A stretch of 60,750 nt of DNA from an uncultured Clostridia bacterium (GCA_946187035.1 CAMHPQ010000004.1:1-60750), one strand, 5' to 3'; numbered from the stretch's first letter, positions 8,810 through 17,279 are shown. The notes: generated from the letters alone by a model not told the origin. Made by a program: numbers and translations.

Positions 8810-8882
8810 GTAGGGGAGGGGCTTGCCCCTCCCGTTTTTACAAACATGCTGAATTTGCGGAAGGGGCAAGCCCCTCCCCTAC
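8810..8882. repeat. 73-bp palindromic repeat with 25-bp terminal inverted repeats
   Basis: The left arm (8810-8834) starts GTAGGGGAGGGGCTTGCCCC. The right arm (8858-8882) is its complement with one mismatch. Each arm contains the inner palindrome AGGGGCTTGCCCCT, so single-stranded DNA could fold in several ways. It starts 29 bases after the previous repeat ends. Confidence 0.85.
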
Positions 8883-8919
8883 GGCCACCATTTGGCTGAA
8901 GCGCATTCCAAGAGTATAT

Positions 8920-8943
8920 GTAGGGGCGATTCACGAATCACCC
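8920..8943. repeat. Solo arm of a third GTAGGGG-type repeat
   Basis: The sequence GTAGGGGCGATTCACGAATC followed by ACCC has the same opening as the two repeats before it and an inner palindrome (GATTCACGAATC). No partner arm is visible nearby. With the two elements upstream it makes 8581-8999 an almost pure repeat patch with no gene. Confidence 0.6.
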
Positions 8944-8999
8944 GCCGCCGCAGCGCTGGATATGGGCAGAACTGAAACGATACCGGTGATTGTCCGAAT

Positions 9000-9512
9000 T
9001 CAGCCTTTGCCGGAGCAGCTTGACGCAGCTGCAAAATCCGCGATCCTTTTCCACCGTTCACTGTCGGACTGGATCTCTGCAGAGGTCTTCCCAACGACGG
9101 GGCATCGATTGATCGGAGAATGCAGCCGAAAAACCTGACTCAGCTTTTGGAATTCCGCTGAATGTGTGGTGTCCTGCATGAACTGCTCGCATTGCGCCAG
9201 CAAAGCTTCGGGATAGTCTCGCTCAATGATCGCAGCGGCGCCATATACATCCTCGTCGGATTCTTCGTGCAGCAGAATTTCCATGAGATCAGGAAAATCC
9301 GGCAGCGGGAGCTTGTAGTATCCGTTTTCCGGGCCCCAACCATAGTCATAGAGCGCAGCTTTCTCCCACAACGACCCGTCTGCCTGACAGAGAGCGAGGT
9401 TTTCACTTTGTTCCATCAGACCAAAATCCGCTGCGGAATGCCGATTGAACCGTCGACTCATTCGGAAGTGTTTTCCTGCTGGCAGAGGCTTTTGTCTCCT
9501 GCGCAGAAACAT
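9000..9512 (-). CDS. Hypothetical protein after the PfkB kinase gene
   Basis: The start is placed at ATG 9512 because GGAGGT lies 9 bases upstream; the in-frame GTG at 9521 directly abuts that site and is unlikely. The 170-residue product has a basic N-terminus (FLRRRQKPLPAGKHFR) with no membrane segment. The middle has an acidic, Trp/Tyr-rich segment (YDYGWGPENGYYKLPL) and helices such as DVYGAAAIIERDYPEALLAQ that recall HEAT-like or SMI1/immunity-type cytosolic proteins. I do not recognise the family. It follows the kinase by a few bases and is probably translationally coupled. The C-terminus ends at the edge of the repeat patch. Confidence 0.6.
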   Translation of the reverse strand: MFLRRRQKPLPAGKHFRMSRRFNRHSAADFGLMEQSENLALCQADGSLWEKAALYDYGWGPENGYYKLPLPDFPDLMEILLHEESDEDVYGAAAIIERDYPEALLAQCEQFMQDTTHSAEFQKLSQVFRLHSPINRCPVVGKTSAEIQSDSERWKRIADFAAASSCSGKG

Positions 9513-9517
9513 GTTCT

Positions 9518-10450
9518 TCACACCTCCACGGCGATATCCAATCCCAATTCCTCCGGCAAAAACCGGGGGCAGGTGCTCTCGGTGAGGGTGATGACCGAGG
9601 CGGCAAGGCGGGAGCCGATCTCGCAGGCCTCCGCCAGGGTCTTTCCGTAGGTGAGACCGATGGCGACCCCGGAGCAGAAGGCGTCCCCGGCGCCGGCGGT
9701 ATCTCTCACCCGAACCACCTGCGGGGGACAGACGCCCTTGTCACCGTCCATGCTGGCGTAGACCGCGCCTTGGGAGCCCATGGTCACCACCATGGAGCGG
9801 ATCTTCGCGCTGGTGATGCGCTCTAAGAGCACGTCCGCCATCTCCTCCGGGGTAAGGTCGTCGAAGTCCTCCACGAAGAGGATGCCCGCCTCCTGGGCGT
9901 TGCAGACGAAGCAGTCGATGGCGTGGAGGAAATCCCTTCTCTGGGAGGCGATGGTCATGTTCGCCACCACGGCGTAGACCCGCTTCTGGTACTTCTCCGC
10001 GAAGCGGAAGACCTCCTTCACCACTTCCTTGTCGTTGTCGATCTCCACCACGATGCTGTCGGCGTCGGCGAAGATCTCGTCCCCGTGCTCCCGGAGCATG
10101 TCCACCATGGCGTCCATCTTGGGCCGCTTGGAGATGGAGGAGACGATGTCCCCCTGGGCGTCGTGGATGGCCAGCCAGATGCCCATGCCGTCGGGCACCT
10201 GGGCCACGAAGCGGGTGTCCACCTTGTGGTTTTGGAGCTTGTGGAGCACCTCGTCCCCCTGGCCGTCGTCGCTGACCATGCTGACGAACCGGGGCCGCAG
10301 CTCGATGTTGGCGATGTCCTCCGCCACGTTCCGGCCCACGCCGCCGTGGACGATCTCCACCCACCCGGCGTTGCGCCCGGCGGGGATGTATTTGTTGTCC
10401 GGGAATCCCTTGATGTCTACGAATACGTTTCCGACCACGACAATGGGCAT
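9518..10450 (-). CDS. PfkB-family carbohydrate kinase
   Basis: The 310-residue protein is of ribokinase/PfkB size. It has the N-terminal VVVGNVFVDIKGFP strand-loop, the substrate-side GGVGRNVAEDIANI segment (about 36-49) and the PfkB signature 2 DTAGAGDAFCSG near residue 255 with the catalytic Asp and anion hole. It would phosphorylate a sugar or nucleoside with ATP in the cytoplasm; the motifs do not fix the substrate. AAGGAG lies 10 bases upstream of the ATG. The next gene (9000-9512) starts within a few bases of its stop, so the two are likely cotranscribed. Confidence 0.9.
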   Translation of the reverse strand: MPIVVVGNVFVDIKGFPDNKYIPAGRNAGWVEIVHGGVGRNVAEDIANIELRPRFVSMVSDDGQGDEVLHKLQNHKVDTRFVAQVPDGMGIWLAIHDAQGDIVSSISKRPKMDAMVDMLREHGDEIFADADSIVVEIDNDKEVVKEVFRFAEKYQKRVYAVVANMTIASQRRDFLHAIDCFVCNAQEAGILFVEDFDDLTPEEMADVLLERITSAKIRSMVVTMGSQGAVYASMDGDKGVCPPQVVRVRDTAGAGDAFCSGVAIGLTYGKTLAEACEIGSRLAASVITLTESTCPRFLPEELGLDIAVEV

Positions 10451-10487
10451 GGCGATTCAGCTCCTTCTCTTGAAATGTCTGTGTTTG

Positions 10488-11033
10488 TTATCTGCGTTCT
10501 GTATCCCAGAGGGCGCGGGCATAGTCCACCAGCTCCAGTGCTTCTTCGGTGCGGAGATAGCGCGTATCCAGACCTTTGGGGCCCAGCCGGAACCGATCCA
10601 GCGCGTCGGCGTCCTTGAAGATCTGATAGAGCAGCACATCGTTTTCTCTTCTGGGTTGGAGGTTTTCAATGGCTGCGATTCCCTCGTCGTCGTGCCGGTC
10701 GTGCCAGCAGATCACATGATAGCACAGCGGATCAAAGGGCTGCCCGTTTTCCGCGCAGAATGCCCGATAATAGTCCGCCGCCCGCTGTCCGTGACCGGTG
10801 TCATAGCCATCGTCCAGCCTTCTGGAGTCGTGGAACACCGACGCCGTGGCCAGAAGCGCCCGCTCGGCAGGGGAGAGGCCCCTCTTTTCGGCAATCATCA
10901 ATGCAAAACGCAGCACCCTTGCGCAGTGGGCTTTCGTGTGAAAACAGCTGGCGTGGTGCCAGAACTCCACCCGCTCCTCCATGAATCGGAGCCAGCGGTC
11001 ATAGTCCGCGCGGATCCCTTCCGGTATTTCCAT
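10488..11033 (-). CDS. HD-domain protein (predicted metal-dependent phosphohydrolase)
   Basis: The 181-residue protein carries an HD signature: H in FHTKAHCARVLRFA (about 32-38), then VFHDSRRLDDGYD with the His-Asp pair (about 67-68), and ICWHDRHDDEG further on (about 109). The spacing fits small HD hydrolases acting on nucleotides or related phosphates, using two metals. It is soluble with no partner domain. It sits between the PfkB gene and the YdcF-type gene on the same strand (gaps of 37 and 25 bp), so an operon is likely. The substrate is unknown. Confidence 0.85.
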   Translation of the reverse strand: MEIPEGIRADYDRWLRFMEERVEFWHHASCFHTKAHCARVLRFALMIAEKRGLSPAERALLATASVFHDSRRLDDGYDTGHGQRAADYYRAFCAENGQPFDPLCYHVICWHDRHDDEGIAAIENLQPRRENDVLLYQIFKDADALDRFRLGPKGLDTRYLRTEEALELVDYARALWDTERR

Positions 11034-11058
11034 TGAGTTTTCCTTTCTTCCAATACGC

Positions 11059-12528
11059 TTACAGGTTGTTGGACAGGCACACCAGCCCGACCATTCCGAT
11101 GGTCAGCAGAATCATCAGCGCAATGACGAGAATGTGCTTTTTCCGCTCCGCGTACACGGTGGCGATGAATTCTCTGACGAAGGCGTTGATCCAGAAATAG
11201 CTTCGGGTCCTGCTGCCGATGCCCTCGGCATGGATGCCCTGCTGCTGGGCCAGAATGCCGGCGCGGAACACGTGATAATTGGTGGTGGAGAAGGCGATCT
11301 TCGCCTCTTCCCCGAAGCGGCTGCGGATCAATTTCGCGGAGTTTCTGAGATTCTCGAAGGTGTTTTCCGATTGATCCTCCGGGAGAATCTGATCCTCTGA
11401 GACCCCGGTCTCCGCCAGATAATTCCTGATGGATTCCGCCTCGGAGATCACCTCGTCTGCGCCCTGCCCGCCGGAGGGGACGAAGACGGGCGCGAATCCG
11501 GCGGCCTCCTTCTGCATTTTGGCGAATTCCAGCGCCCGGTCTGCCCGGCCTTTCAAAAGCGGCGTCACCGTGCCGTCCTTCTTGATCTGGCAGCCCAGGA
11601 TCAGGATCGCGTCTTTGTCGAATTCCGGCACCCGCCGCGCCGCTTTTCTGGTGAGGATGATGGTGCTCAGGAGGATACTCTCCAGATAGGCCACCGTCAC
11701 CAGCATGACGTTCGTCACCAGCATCTCGATATAGAGCGCAGCGCCGTTTTGATTGTGCACATCCACAATGGTGGAGCGCTGCAGATATTCCTCCAGCGCC
11801 ACGGGGAGGATCGTCCCCAGCAGGATCAGCAGGCTCAGAAACAGTCCCAGCAGATTCCGCCAGCTGCGGCCTTCCTTCCGGATCAGCCGGATGTTGCTGA
11901 TGCTCACCAGGATCGACACCACAAAGGCCACGGGGAAGGCGAAGACGGAGAGGTACGACGCCACGGCCATGATGCTCCTGACTGTCTCATCCATAGAACT
12001 GTTGGATGCGATGCCCGGGAGCATGCCCAGCAGCATGGCACTGAAGAAGATGATCCAGCCCAGATGCCGGATGTTCTTGTATTGATACAGGCTCTCCCGC
12101 ATGCCTCTGCGGTACTGCAGGATCATGTAGCCCAGCAGGATCGCCAGATAGAGCGCCGCCAGCACCGGGATGATCCAACCGCCGGTGGAGTGGCCGAAAT
12201 AGGAGTTCGTGGTGATGATGTGGAAGCCGTGCACATACAGCCATTCGGTGGCGATGTACTCGTCGGGGCCATAGATGTCCACAAAGCAGCGGCCCTTTTC
12301 CAGCCCGTGGAGCTTGAGGGTCAGCACGCCGCCCTCCATGGTCTTTTCGGCGACCTCCACCATTCCGCCGTCGCTGTCAAACTGCACCTCGTATGCGTCG
12401 GGGTCGTCTACCGCGGCTCTGGTGTTGAACTGCACTGTGGCGCTGGAGCCGAAGAAGGCCACCACAGCGAAGCCGATCATCAGAAACAGAATGCCGATCA
12501 TCAGCAGAGCGCGTTTTTCATGCTTCAT
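11059..12528 (-). CDS. YdcF/SanA-type DUF218 membrane protein
   Basis: The 489-residue protein opens with a membrane helix (about 9-30) and a soluble beta-rich stretch. About four further helices lie between residues 105 and 300. The DUF218 domain then begins at DAILILGCQIKKDGTVTPLL and continues with PSGGQG, EAESIRNYL and ENTFENLRNSAKLI (about 310-420). A final helix lies near the C-terminus. The family (ElyC, SanA, YdcF) is linked to envelope integrity, and its chemistry is not settled. It overlaps the CYTH gene upstream by 11 bases, so translation is coupled. Confidence 0.85.
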   Translation of the reverse strand: MKHEKRALLMIGILFLMIGFAVVAFFGSSATVQFNTRAAVDDPDAYEVQFDSDGGMVEVAEKTMEGGVLTLKLHGLEKGRCFVDIYGPDEYIATEWLYVHGFHIITTNSYFGHSTGGWIIPVLAALYLAILLGYMILQYRRGMRESLYQYKNIRHLGWIIFFSAMLLGMLPGIASNSSMDETVRSIMAVASYLSVFAFPVAFVVSILVSISNIRLIRKEGRSWRNLLGLFLSLLILLGTILPVALEEYLQRSTIVDVHNQNGAALYIEMLVTNVMLVTVAYLESILLSTIILTRKAARRVPEFDKDAILILGCQIKKDGTVTPLLKGRADRALEFAKMQKEAAGFAPVFVPSGGQGADEVISEAESIRNYLAETGVSEDQILPEDQSENTFENLRNSAKLIRSRFGEEAKIAFSTTNYHVFRAGILAQQQGIHAEGIGSRTRSYFWINAFVREFIATVYAERKKHILVIALMILLTIGMVGLVCLSNNL

Positions 12529-13066
12529 GATGGTTCTCCTTTGGCTCCTCGCTCACCAACTGCCGGGCGAGACTGGAATTGGTGTAGTTGGGGTCGTCGG
12601 TGACTTCCCGGAGCACCCGGATTCCGGCAGGGAAGCGGATGGGCTGCTCCTCAGACTCCAGCTCGATCTCCATGACCGCCTGCCGGGTCCAGAAGGGGTA
12701 GAGGTCGATCTCGAAGCTCTGGCCGTCGAAGGGCAGAATGTACCGGGTCTTCACGATGGGCCGGCGCTCCGGGTCGGCGTCCTCCAGCGCGGTCAGATAC
12801 TCCACCTCCGTGAGCTGGCGCTCGGTCTCGGTTCTGCGGATGCCTCTGCCGCTCTTCCGGGTCTCGATGTAGAGGCTCTCGCCGTTCTCTTTCCACTGCC
12901 GCACCCGGCGGGACTGGCCCAGGCTGCCGAACAGATAGGTCTGGACGATCTCGATTTTTCGGATCCCCGGCTGCCGCTCCAGCCAGTTTAAGTCGGGGTA
13001 GGCGATCAGGTATTTCCGCTCGATCTCCACGCCTGTGGTATTCAAATGGATGCTGTTTTCGTTCAT
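12518..13066 (-). CDS. CYTH-domain protein (triphosphate tunnel metalloenzyme-like)
   Basis: The start is at 13066, where GAGGGG lies 7 bases before the ATG; upstream in-frame codons run into the promoter region. The 182-residue protein has the CYTH hallmark EIERKYLI (ExExK, residues 14-18). It also has the IVQTYL, RRVRQW, YIETRK, TETERQL and EIDLYPFW strands that form the tunnel of charged residues. The family hydrolyses inorganic triphosphate or related compounds with a divalent metal. It overlaps the YdcF gene by 11 bases. The physiological substrate cannot be told. Confidence 0.85.
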   Translation of the reverse strand: MNENSIHLNTTGVEIERKYLIAYPDLNWLERQPGIRKIEIVQTYLFGSLGQSRRVRQWKENGESLYIETRKSGRGIRRTETERQLTEVEYLTALEDADPERRPIVKTRYILPFDGQSFEIDLYPFWTRQAVMEIELESEEQPIRFPAGIRVLREVTDDPNYTNSSLARQLVSEEPKENHHEA

Positions 13067-13154
13067 AAGTAATCCCCTCGACGGAATTGTACCAAATTCC
13101 CTCCGGAATCTCAATGCCCACGATGGGGGATTGCAAATATTTTTCCCGCCGCAC

Positions 13155-13183
13155 TTGATTTTTCCCGGTGGATTCGGTATAAT
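13155..13183 (+). promoter_or_regulatory. Promoter of the tRNA-Ser gene
   Basis: TTGATT (13155-13160), a 17-base spacer and a perfect TATAAT (13178-13183) lie 36 bases before the mature tRNA. Confidence 0.85.
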
Positions 13184-13218
13184 CATCCCGTTACACACGG
13201 AATTTCATTTGAATACAT

Positions 13219-13306
13219 GGAGAGTTGTCCGAGTGGTCGAAGGTGCAGCACTCGAAATGCTGTAGGCCGAAAGGCCTCTAGGGTTCGAATCCCTAACTCT
13301 CCGCCA
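13219..13306 (+). tRNA. tRNA-Ser (anticodon CGA)
   Basis: The acceptor stem GGAGAGT (13219-13225) pairs with ACTCTCC (13296-13302), followed by the discriminator G and an encoded CCA (13304-13306). The anticodon stem CAGCA/TGCTG holds the loop CTCGAAA, giving anticodon CGA (13253-13255), which reads UCG serine codons. A long variable arm (GGCC GAAA GGCC) and the T arm GGGTTCGAATCCC are intact. The gene is followed by a terminator. The accessory island begins on its 3' side, a common site for integration, although no duplicated tRNA end is visible at the far side. Confidence 0.97.
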
Positions 13307-13307
13307 C

Positions 13308-13345
13308 AAAAGGTAGGTAATTTTGATAGAAATTGCCTACCTTTT
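13308..13345 (+). terminator. Rho-independent terminator after tRNA-Ser
   Basis: AAAGGTAGG(T)AATTT pairs with AAATT(G)CCTACCTTT, ending in a T run at 13342-13345. Confidence 0.85.
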
Positions 13346-13395
13346 CATTTTGCCCGAAAGCCCTTGATTTCAGCGCTTTTTCGCTGCCTCGCCCA

Positions 13396-13440
13396 AAAAA
13401 AGCAGCCGCTACGGAGTGATTTCCGCAGCGGTTGCTTTTT
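13396..13440 (+). terminator. Second terminator-like hairpin downstream of tRNA-Ser
   Basis: AAAAGCAGCCGCT pairs with AGCGGTTGCTTTT (one G-T pair) with a 16-base loop, ending in T5. No gene lies immediately upstream, so it may be the remains of a lost gene or a barrier at the island edge. Confidence 0.6.
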
Positions 13441-13476
13441 GCTTTTTGTTAATCCCCCTGGTCTTTTACAAAAATG

Positions 13477-13552
13477 AATCGTTCTCACAGAGGCGGAATC
13501 GTTCATTTTGAGGGGCTAATCGTTCTCACAGAGGCGGAATCGTTCAATTTGA
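13477..13552. repeat. Two 35-bp direct repeats, candidate IS-end remnant
   Basis: Two near-identical 35-bp units (13477-13511 and 13518-13552) each contain AATCGTTC twice and end TCA(T/A)TTTGA. Similar AATCGTTCACTTTGA units occur at 41899-41932 and in the direct repeats at 41606 and 43706. Tandem subterminal sites of this kind are a feature of IS21-type ends, but no istA/istB is present. The stop codon of the methyltransferase gene (13544-13546) falls inside the second unit. Confidence 0.6.
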
Positions 13553-14896
13553 CTTTTTCTGCAAGCATACAATCGATTCACGCAATGTACTGCTCAAGTA
13601 TGGGTACGCTTTTCGCTGCTGTCCTGATGTAGCGGCCTGTCTGCAGATAATAATGTCATTTACGGCAAAGCCCTTCTTTTCTGCTATATCCGCAAGAAGG
13701 ACGTCGGTTGGAACAATAACACCGACGTAGGCGCTTTGATCAACAACTATATAGCAGCACCCACCTTCATCCAATGATTTGTAAAGCTGGTCTAATACAA
13801 TGCCCATATCAGTAAAGTACCCTCGTAGCATATTGGGCATTAAACGTGTACGAGCGTCCCTTTTTCCTGTGGCGGCCTCCTTTTTGGGTATCGCTGTATT
13901 AATTGCGTCACAGAGCATTTCTACCAGCGGGTAGTCGCAATGGAGTTCTCGCCCATAGCTGATGCGGTAATTTCTAATTTGTTCCTTCTTATGAATCTGA
14001 TAATCATCTGGAGAATAGAGCTGGCCAAAGAGCAGTTCCATTTTATAGGATTCATAATAGTCAAAAGCATTAGCGTATGGCGGTGAAAAAATGATTGCAC
14101 CAAGCTTTTTCCCGCTCGCCTCAGAGAAAGAATCCGAAAAAGCTGAGAAGTCACAGGCACTTCCAGTAAACACATGAGACAAGGACTGTTTTGGCAACGG
14201 GTGTCTGACATAATCTGTAATGATCTCATTAATCGTTTCCCTAAAACACGAGATCACATCATTAACGGGAGCGGGTCTTGTAGCCAGCCCATTTCCGTCT
14301 TTTTTGCGATTTGAGCACACTTCAAGGATAAAGAACCAGCATGAAAGAAGAATCTGCTTCGCGTTCTGGTTTTCAACCGATAAAATGTGATCTCGCAAAG
14401 ATAACAGATTGATGAGGTTGGAGGGTGGAAAATAATCTGATAATGGTGGATTTGATCCGTTGTAATGAGTGTACGCTTCGGGCAGTGAAGTCAAAAAGCC
14501 TTGTATTACAGCTAAATCCTCATCTGACGGTGACAACAGTTTAGCATCAACTATTACCTTGCAGTACGGATTGACGTCGACTCCAAAGGCGTCAAACCCT
14601 TTTTTCTTTGCCGAAATGATCGTACTCCCGGAGCCCACCATTGGGTCGGCAACAAAATGAGAATTCGGATTGATCCGGCTTCTCGACAACAGTTCGTTCA
14701 CAAGGACGGTCGAATACCCTTCCCGATAGCGTACCCACCGCTGGAAAGGCTCAGTTTTCGCAGTTGAGAAATTTACCAAACGCGAAAAATAATCGATCTC
14801 ATCACTATATGAATACCGATCTTCTATTGCCCGGATAGCAGACCTGCACTCTTCGTCTTCATAAAACTGAGCTTGTTGTATAATTAAATCTGGCAT
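13544..14896 (-). CDS. Site-specific DNA methyltransferase, SPPY type
   Basis: The start at 14896 follows the stop of the preceding methyltransferase by one base, so the pair is coupled. The 450-residue protein has an SAM-binding motif I, ADPMVGSGST, near residue 83 and a motif IV FSPPYAN near residue 270, followed by target-recognition sequence. Motif I therefore precedes motif IV (beta/gamma order). SPPY is typical of N4-cytosine methyltransferases, whereas N6-adenine enzymes usually have DPPY, so m4C is the more likely product; this is inference from the motif. The last codons lie in an IS-like repeat, so the natural C-terminus may have been replaced. No restriction nuclease is recognisable beside it. 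Confidence 0.85.
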   Translation of the reverse strand: MPDLIIQQAQFYEDEECRSAIRAIEDRYSYSDEIDYFSRLVNFSTAKTEPFQRWVRYREGYSTVLVNELLSRSRINPNSHFVADPMVGSGSTIISAKKKGFDAFGVDVNPYCKVIVDAKLLSPSDEDLAVIQGFLTSLPEAYTHYNGSNPPLSDYFPPSNLINLLSLRDHILSVENQNAKQILLSCWFFILEVCSNRKKDGNGLATRPAPVNDVISCFRETINEIITDYVRHPLPKQSLSHVFTGSACDFSAFSDSFSEASGKKLGAIIFSPPYANAFDYYESYKMELLFGQLYSPDDYQIHKKEQIRNYRISYGRELHCDYPLVEMLCDAINTAIPKKEAATGKRDARTRLMPNMLRGYFTDMGIVLDQLYKSLDEGGCCYIVVDQSAYVGVIVPTDVLLADIAEKKGFAVNDIIICRQAATSGQQRKAYPYLSSTLRESIVCLQKKSN

Positions 14897-14897
14897 C

Positions 14898-16805
14898 TTA
14901 CCCCAACTTCCACATGTTTTTATCAATGGGTACGCACAGCTTCTTAATTTGGTCTTCTATCATCCGACCACCAATTAGCTTGTTCGTTAAGTCATATCCG
15001 TCCTTTGATAAGGCGAGTTTTGCAAGCAGCGGAATAATCCTCCTCAACACGGCGATATACAGTTCGCTGATCGTCTCCTCGTTTCCGTCGGACAGTTCAT
15101 CCTGAATTGTGGCGTCAATGGTATCAATGATTCTCTGTTTGACACTATAATTGTCCGATGTTGTTTCAGAATCCACACTAACCATTGGCTTGATGAATGT
15201 ATATATGAAATCGCCGTGAACAGTGCCGGGAGCCATTGTATGTGCTGTGTTTTTATAGTTTTCGATAGGGCTCTGATAAATAACTCCTTCGGGCTCAAGG
15301 ACGAATCCGGCGTCGATGACAGCTTTCAGCACGGCGAGCCACACCTTTGCATCCTTGCTATTGAACGTAAAAACTAAGGGCTGGCCTTTTTTGAGCACTC
15401 TGTAGCATTCCGTATAAACTCTTTTCAACCCTTCATAGTATGTTTGGTATGTTTTCGCATTAACCTTGTTTTTCCGTTGAACAAGTATTTCCCCTGCAAG
15501 ATCGGTAATATACTGCTTCGACACGCCCAGTTCGTCGTAAATCCATGCAAGCCAAAAAGCAGAAAGCTCACCATACTGAACGTTTCCGCCATAGGGCGGG
15601 TCAGTTAGAACAAGGTCAACAGATTCGTTTGGCAAAGGTACGCTACTGGAATCCTGATTGAATTGTATACAGGCGACCGGGGCGTTCCATAGTTCTCCAA
15701 ACGCACTCACAAAAACCGGGGGCTGTGGGAATTTTTCTTTTTGGAATACAAGAGCAGCTTTAATTGCAGTGATTCGCTTCTCGATGTATTCTACTGGGTT
15801 AACCTCGACAAATTGATAGGACATCCAATATGCATGCTTAGCCCACGCAACTGGCCTACCATCCTGCCACATAGAAGTGGAAATCGTCATGTTGTTCGTG
15901 TATCGTAGCGTAGCGCTAAACATGAGCAACAACAAATTGTAGAGGCTTTCGGATACTACTGCTTTCCTGCTTTTTACTCTCTGTAAAAAGTAAGCCATGA
16001 CCACAAGACTGCGGTTTGTAAAGAAGTCCTTAAACTCTGTAAAACCTTTGCGAATGAGGCAGTCCTCCTGCTGGCGATCCCAATATTGCGGAATCTGAAT
16101 GCGGGGAATAAACCAGCCCTCGCCATCTATCTTTTCATGATATAGTTTTTCGGCCTTATCTTGGGCGGCAAAGTCGTAACTGTTCGGTGCAACAGTTCTC
16201 TGCGTCTCCCTTGTGGTCGTTTTGTATGTAACTGTGAGTAGTTTGCTGCCGCAATGCTCAGTAGTTACAGCTTGGATCTCAGCGCCGCAGTGAACACATC
16301 GATATTTACCGTTGACCACCTTACCGTCCACTATGGCCTTATGATCATTGGCCAGATCGGTTTCTTTCCCACAAACAGGGCATTTAACGATATACGCGTG
16401 TTCATACCATCTAACCGGGAGTAGTTCTCCAGTATCTCTGTTTTCTGTCATGAACAGCGGAGAAGAAAAAGCACGTACTTCTTCGAGTATTTCAGTCGCA
16501 ACAGCGGTAAAATCCTCCACAGGGACAACACTGGCCTCGCATCTGGAAATGAAGGTAGCAAGTGGATTAATATCATTTGCAATGACATGCCTTCCCAGCG
16601 AAGCACCCTCAACCAGCGTTACCCCTCCGCCACAAAAAGGATCGAAGATAATATCGCCGGGGCCAGAGTAGTTTTCTATTAAAGCAGAAAAGACGTTCTG
16701 TGGGCGACGAGCAAAGTATTTATGCATTTTGTAAATGGGCGTATGGCCTTCTGCTGTCATGCCCTCGGTCATATAGTCCCATTTTTTGCTTTTTATCTGA
16801 CTCAT
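14898..16805 (-). CDS. DNA methyltransferase with zinc ribbon, DPPY type
   Basis: The 635-residue protein has motif I, DIIFDPFCGGGVTL, near residue 58. A zinc ribbon follows (CPVC about residue 126, CVHCG about 150). The catalytic motif IV is VLTDPPYGGN near residue 400. This architecture resembles the Zn-ribbon adenine-specific DNA methylases (COG1743-like), which suggests N6-adenine methylation. The ATG at 16805 has GGAGG only 4 bases upstream, a short but usable spacing. One base separates it from the SPPY enzyme and 10 bases from a truncated gene upstream. The three would have been one operon, perhaps a modification or phage-exclusion system whose other parts are lost. Confidence 0.87.
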   Translation of the reverse strand: MSQIKSKKWDYMTEGMTAEGHTPIYKMHKYFARRPQNVFSALIENYSGPGDIIFDPFCGGGVTLVEGASLGRHVIANDINPLATFISRCEASVVPVEDFTAVATEILEEVRAFSSPLFMTENRDTGELLPVRWYEHAYIVKCPVCGKETDLANDHKAIVDGKVVNGKYRCVHCGAEIQAVTTEHCGSKLLTVTYKTTTRETQRTVAPNSYDFAAQDKAEKLYHEKIDGEGWFIPRIQIPQYWDRQQEDCLIRKGFTEFKDFFTNRSLVVMAYFLQRVKSRKAVVSESLYNLLLLMFSATLRYTNNMTISTSMWQDGRPVAWAKHAYWMSYQFVEVNPVEYIEKRITAIKAALVFQKEKFPQPPVFVSAFGELWNAPVACIQFNQDSSSVPLPNESVDLVLTDPPYGGNVQYGELSAFWLAWIYDELGVSKQYITDLAGEILVQRKNKVNAKTYQTYYEGLKRVYTECYRVLKKGQPLVFTFNSKDAKVWLAVLKAVIDAGFVLEPEGVIYQSPIENYKNTAHTMAPGTVHGDFIYTFIKPMVSVDSETTSDNYSVKQRIIDTIDATIQDELSDGNEETISELYIAVLRRIIPLLAKLALSKDGYDLTNKLIGGRMIEDQIKKLCVPIDKNMWKLG

Positions 16806-16815
16806 AAATCCTCCA

Positions 16816-17279
16816 TCAAATGCGACCACCGTATTCGTAATCAGGTTTTAGCATATCTGCAGCGGTAATATCAAGTACTTTCTTTATTTCCTCGCTATTT
16901 GAAATCTCTATCTGCTTTTTCCTAAAATTGATGATAAAGCAGTCAGTCAAAAGTGAAATGTGGTTGAGGAAAAAACGGAATTGATTACCAGTTGTGGTCC
17001 GGTCCGTCCATACGTCCCTTTCTGAATACTCTATCTCCATAAAGTCATTAAGCATCGTTCTGACGGTTTCCTGATTGCCCATGCTGGTAGCCATGATATT
17101 GGGGTATGCCTCACGGAGTATCTCTATTCGTGCTACAGTTTCCGCAACCGCCTCATCTTCTGGCAGTGAGATGTCCATTGAATAGAGTCCATATCTGTTT
17201 TTCGAACGTAGTACAAATTTATCCGGCAATGTTATCGGGAGATGGTTTGTCGAGCGAAGAGAGGCGGCTCCGTATCCAA
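16816..17279 (-). pseudogene. C-terminal fragment of an unrecognised gene upstream of the methyltransferases
   Basis: The reading frame is open from about 17409, but no start with a ribosome site exists, and the protein-like part begins around residues reading ITLPDKFVLRSKNRYGLYSM. It continues as a helical domain with ERDVWTDRTTTGNQFRFFLNHIS and ends KPDYEYGGRI. It stops 10 bases before the methyltransferase start, so it is the former first gene of that operon, cut on its 5' side. I do not recognise the family. The 5' boundary given is approximate. Confidence 0.5.

Noticed and set aside
9512-9521. GTG at 9521 as the start of the gene after PfkB
   Set aside because: The GGAGGT ribosome site directly abuts it; the ATG at 9512 has correct 9-base spacing.
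13219-13306. tRNA-Ser 3' end as the attachment site of the island
   Set aside because: No duplicate of the tRNA end was found by eye near 20500, 29920 or elsewhere in the window, so integration at the tRNA is unproven; the adjacency is noted only as context.
13477-13552. Short direct repeats that might be a small CRISPR array
   Set aside because: Only two units exist, with a 6-bp gap, no spacers of suitable length and no cas genes nearby.
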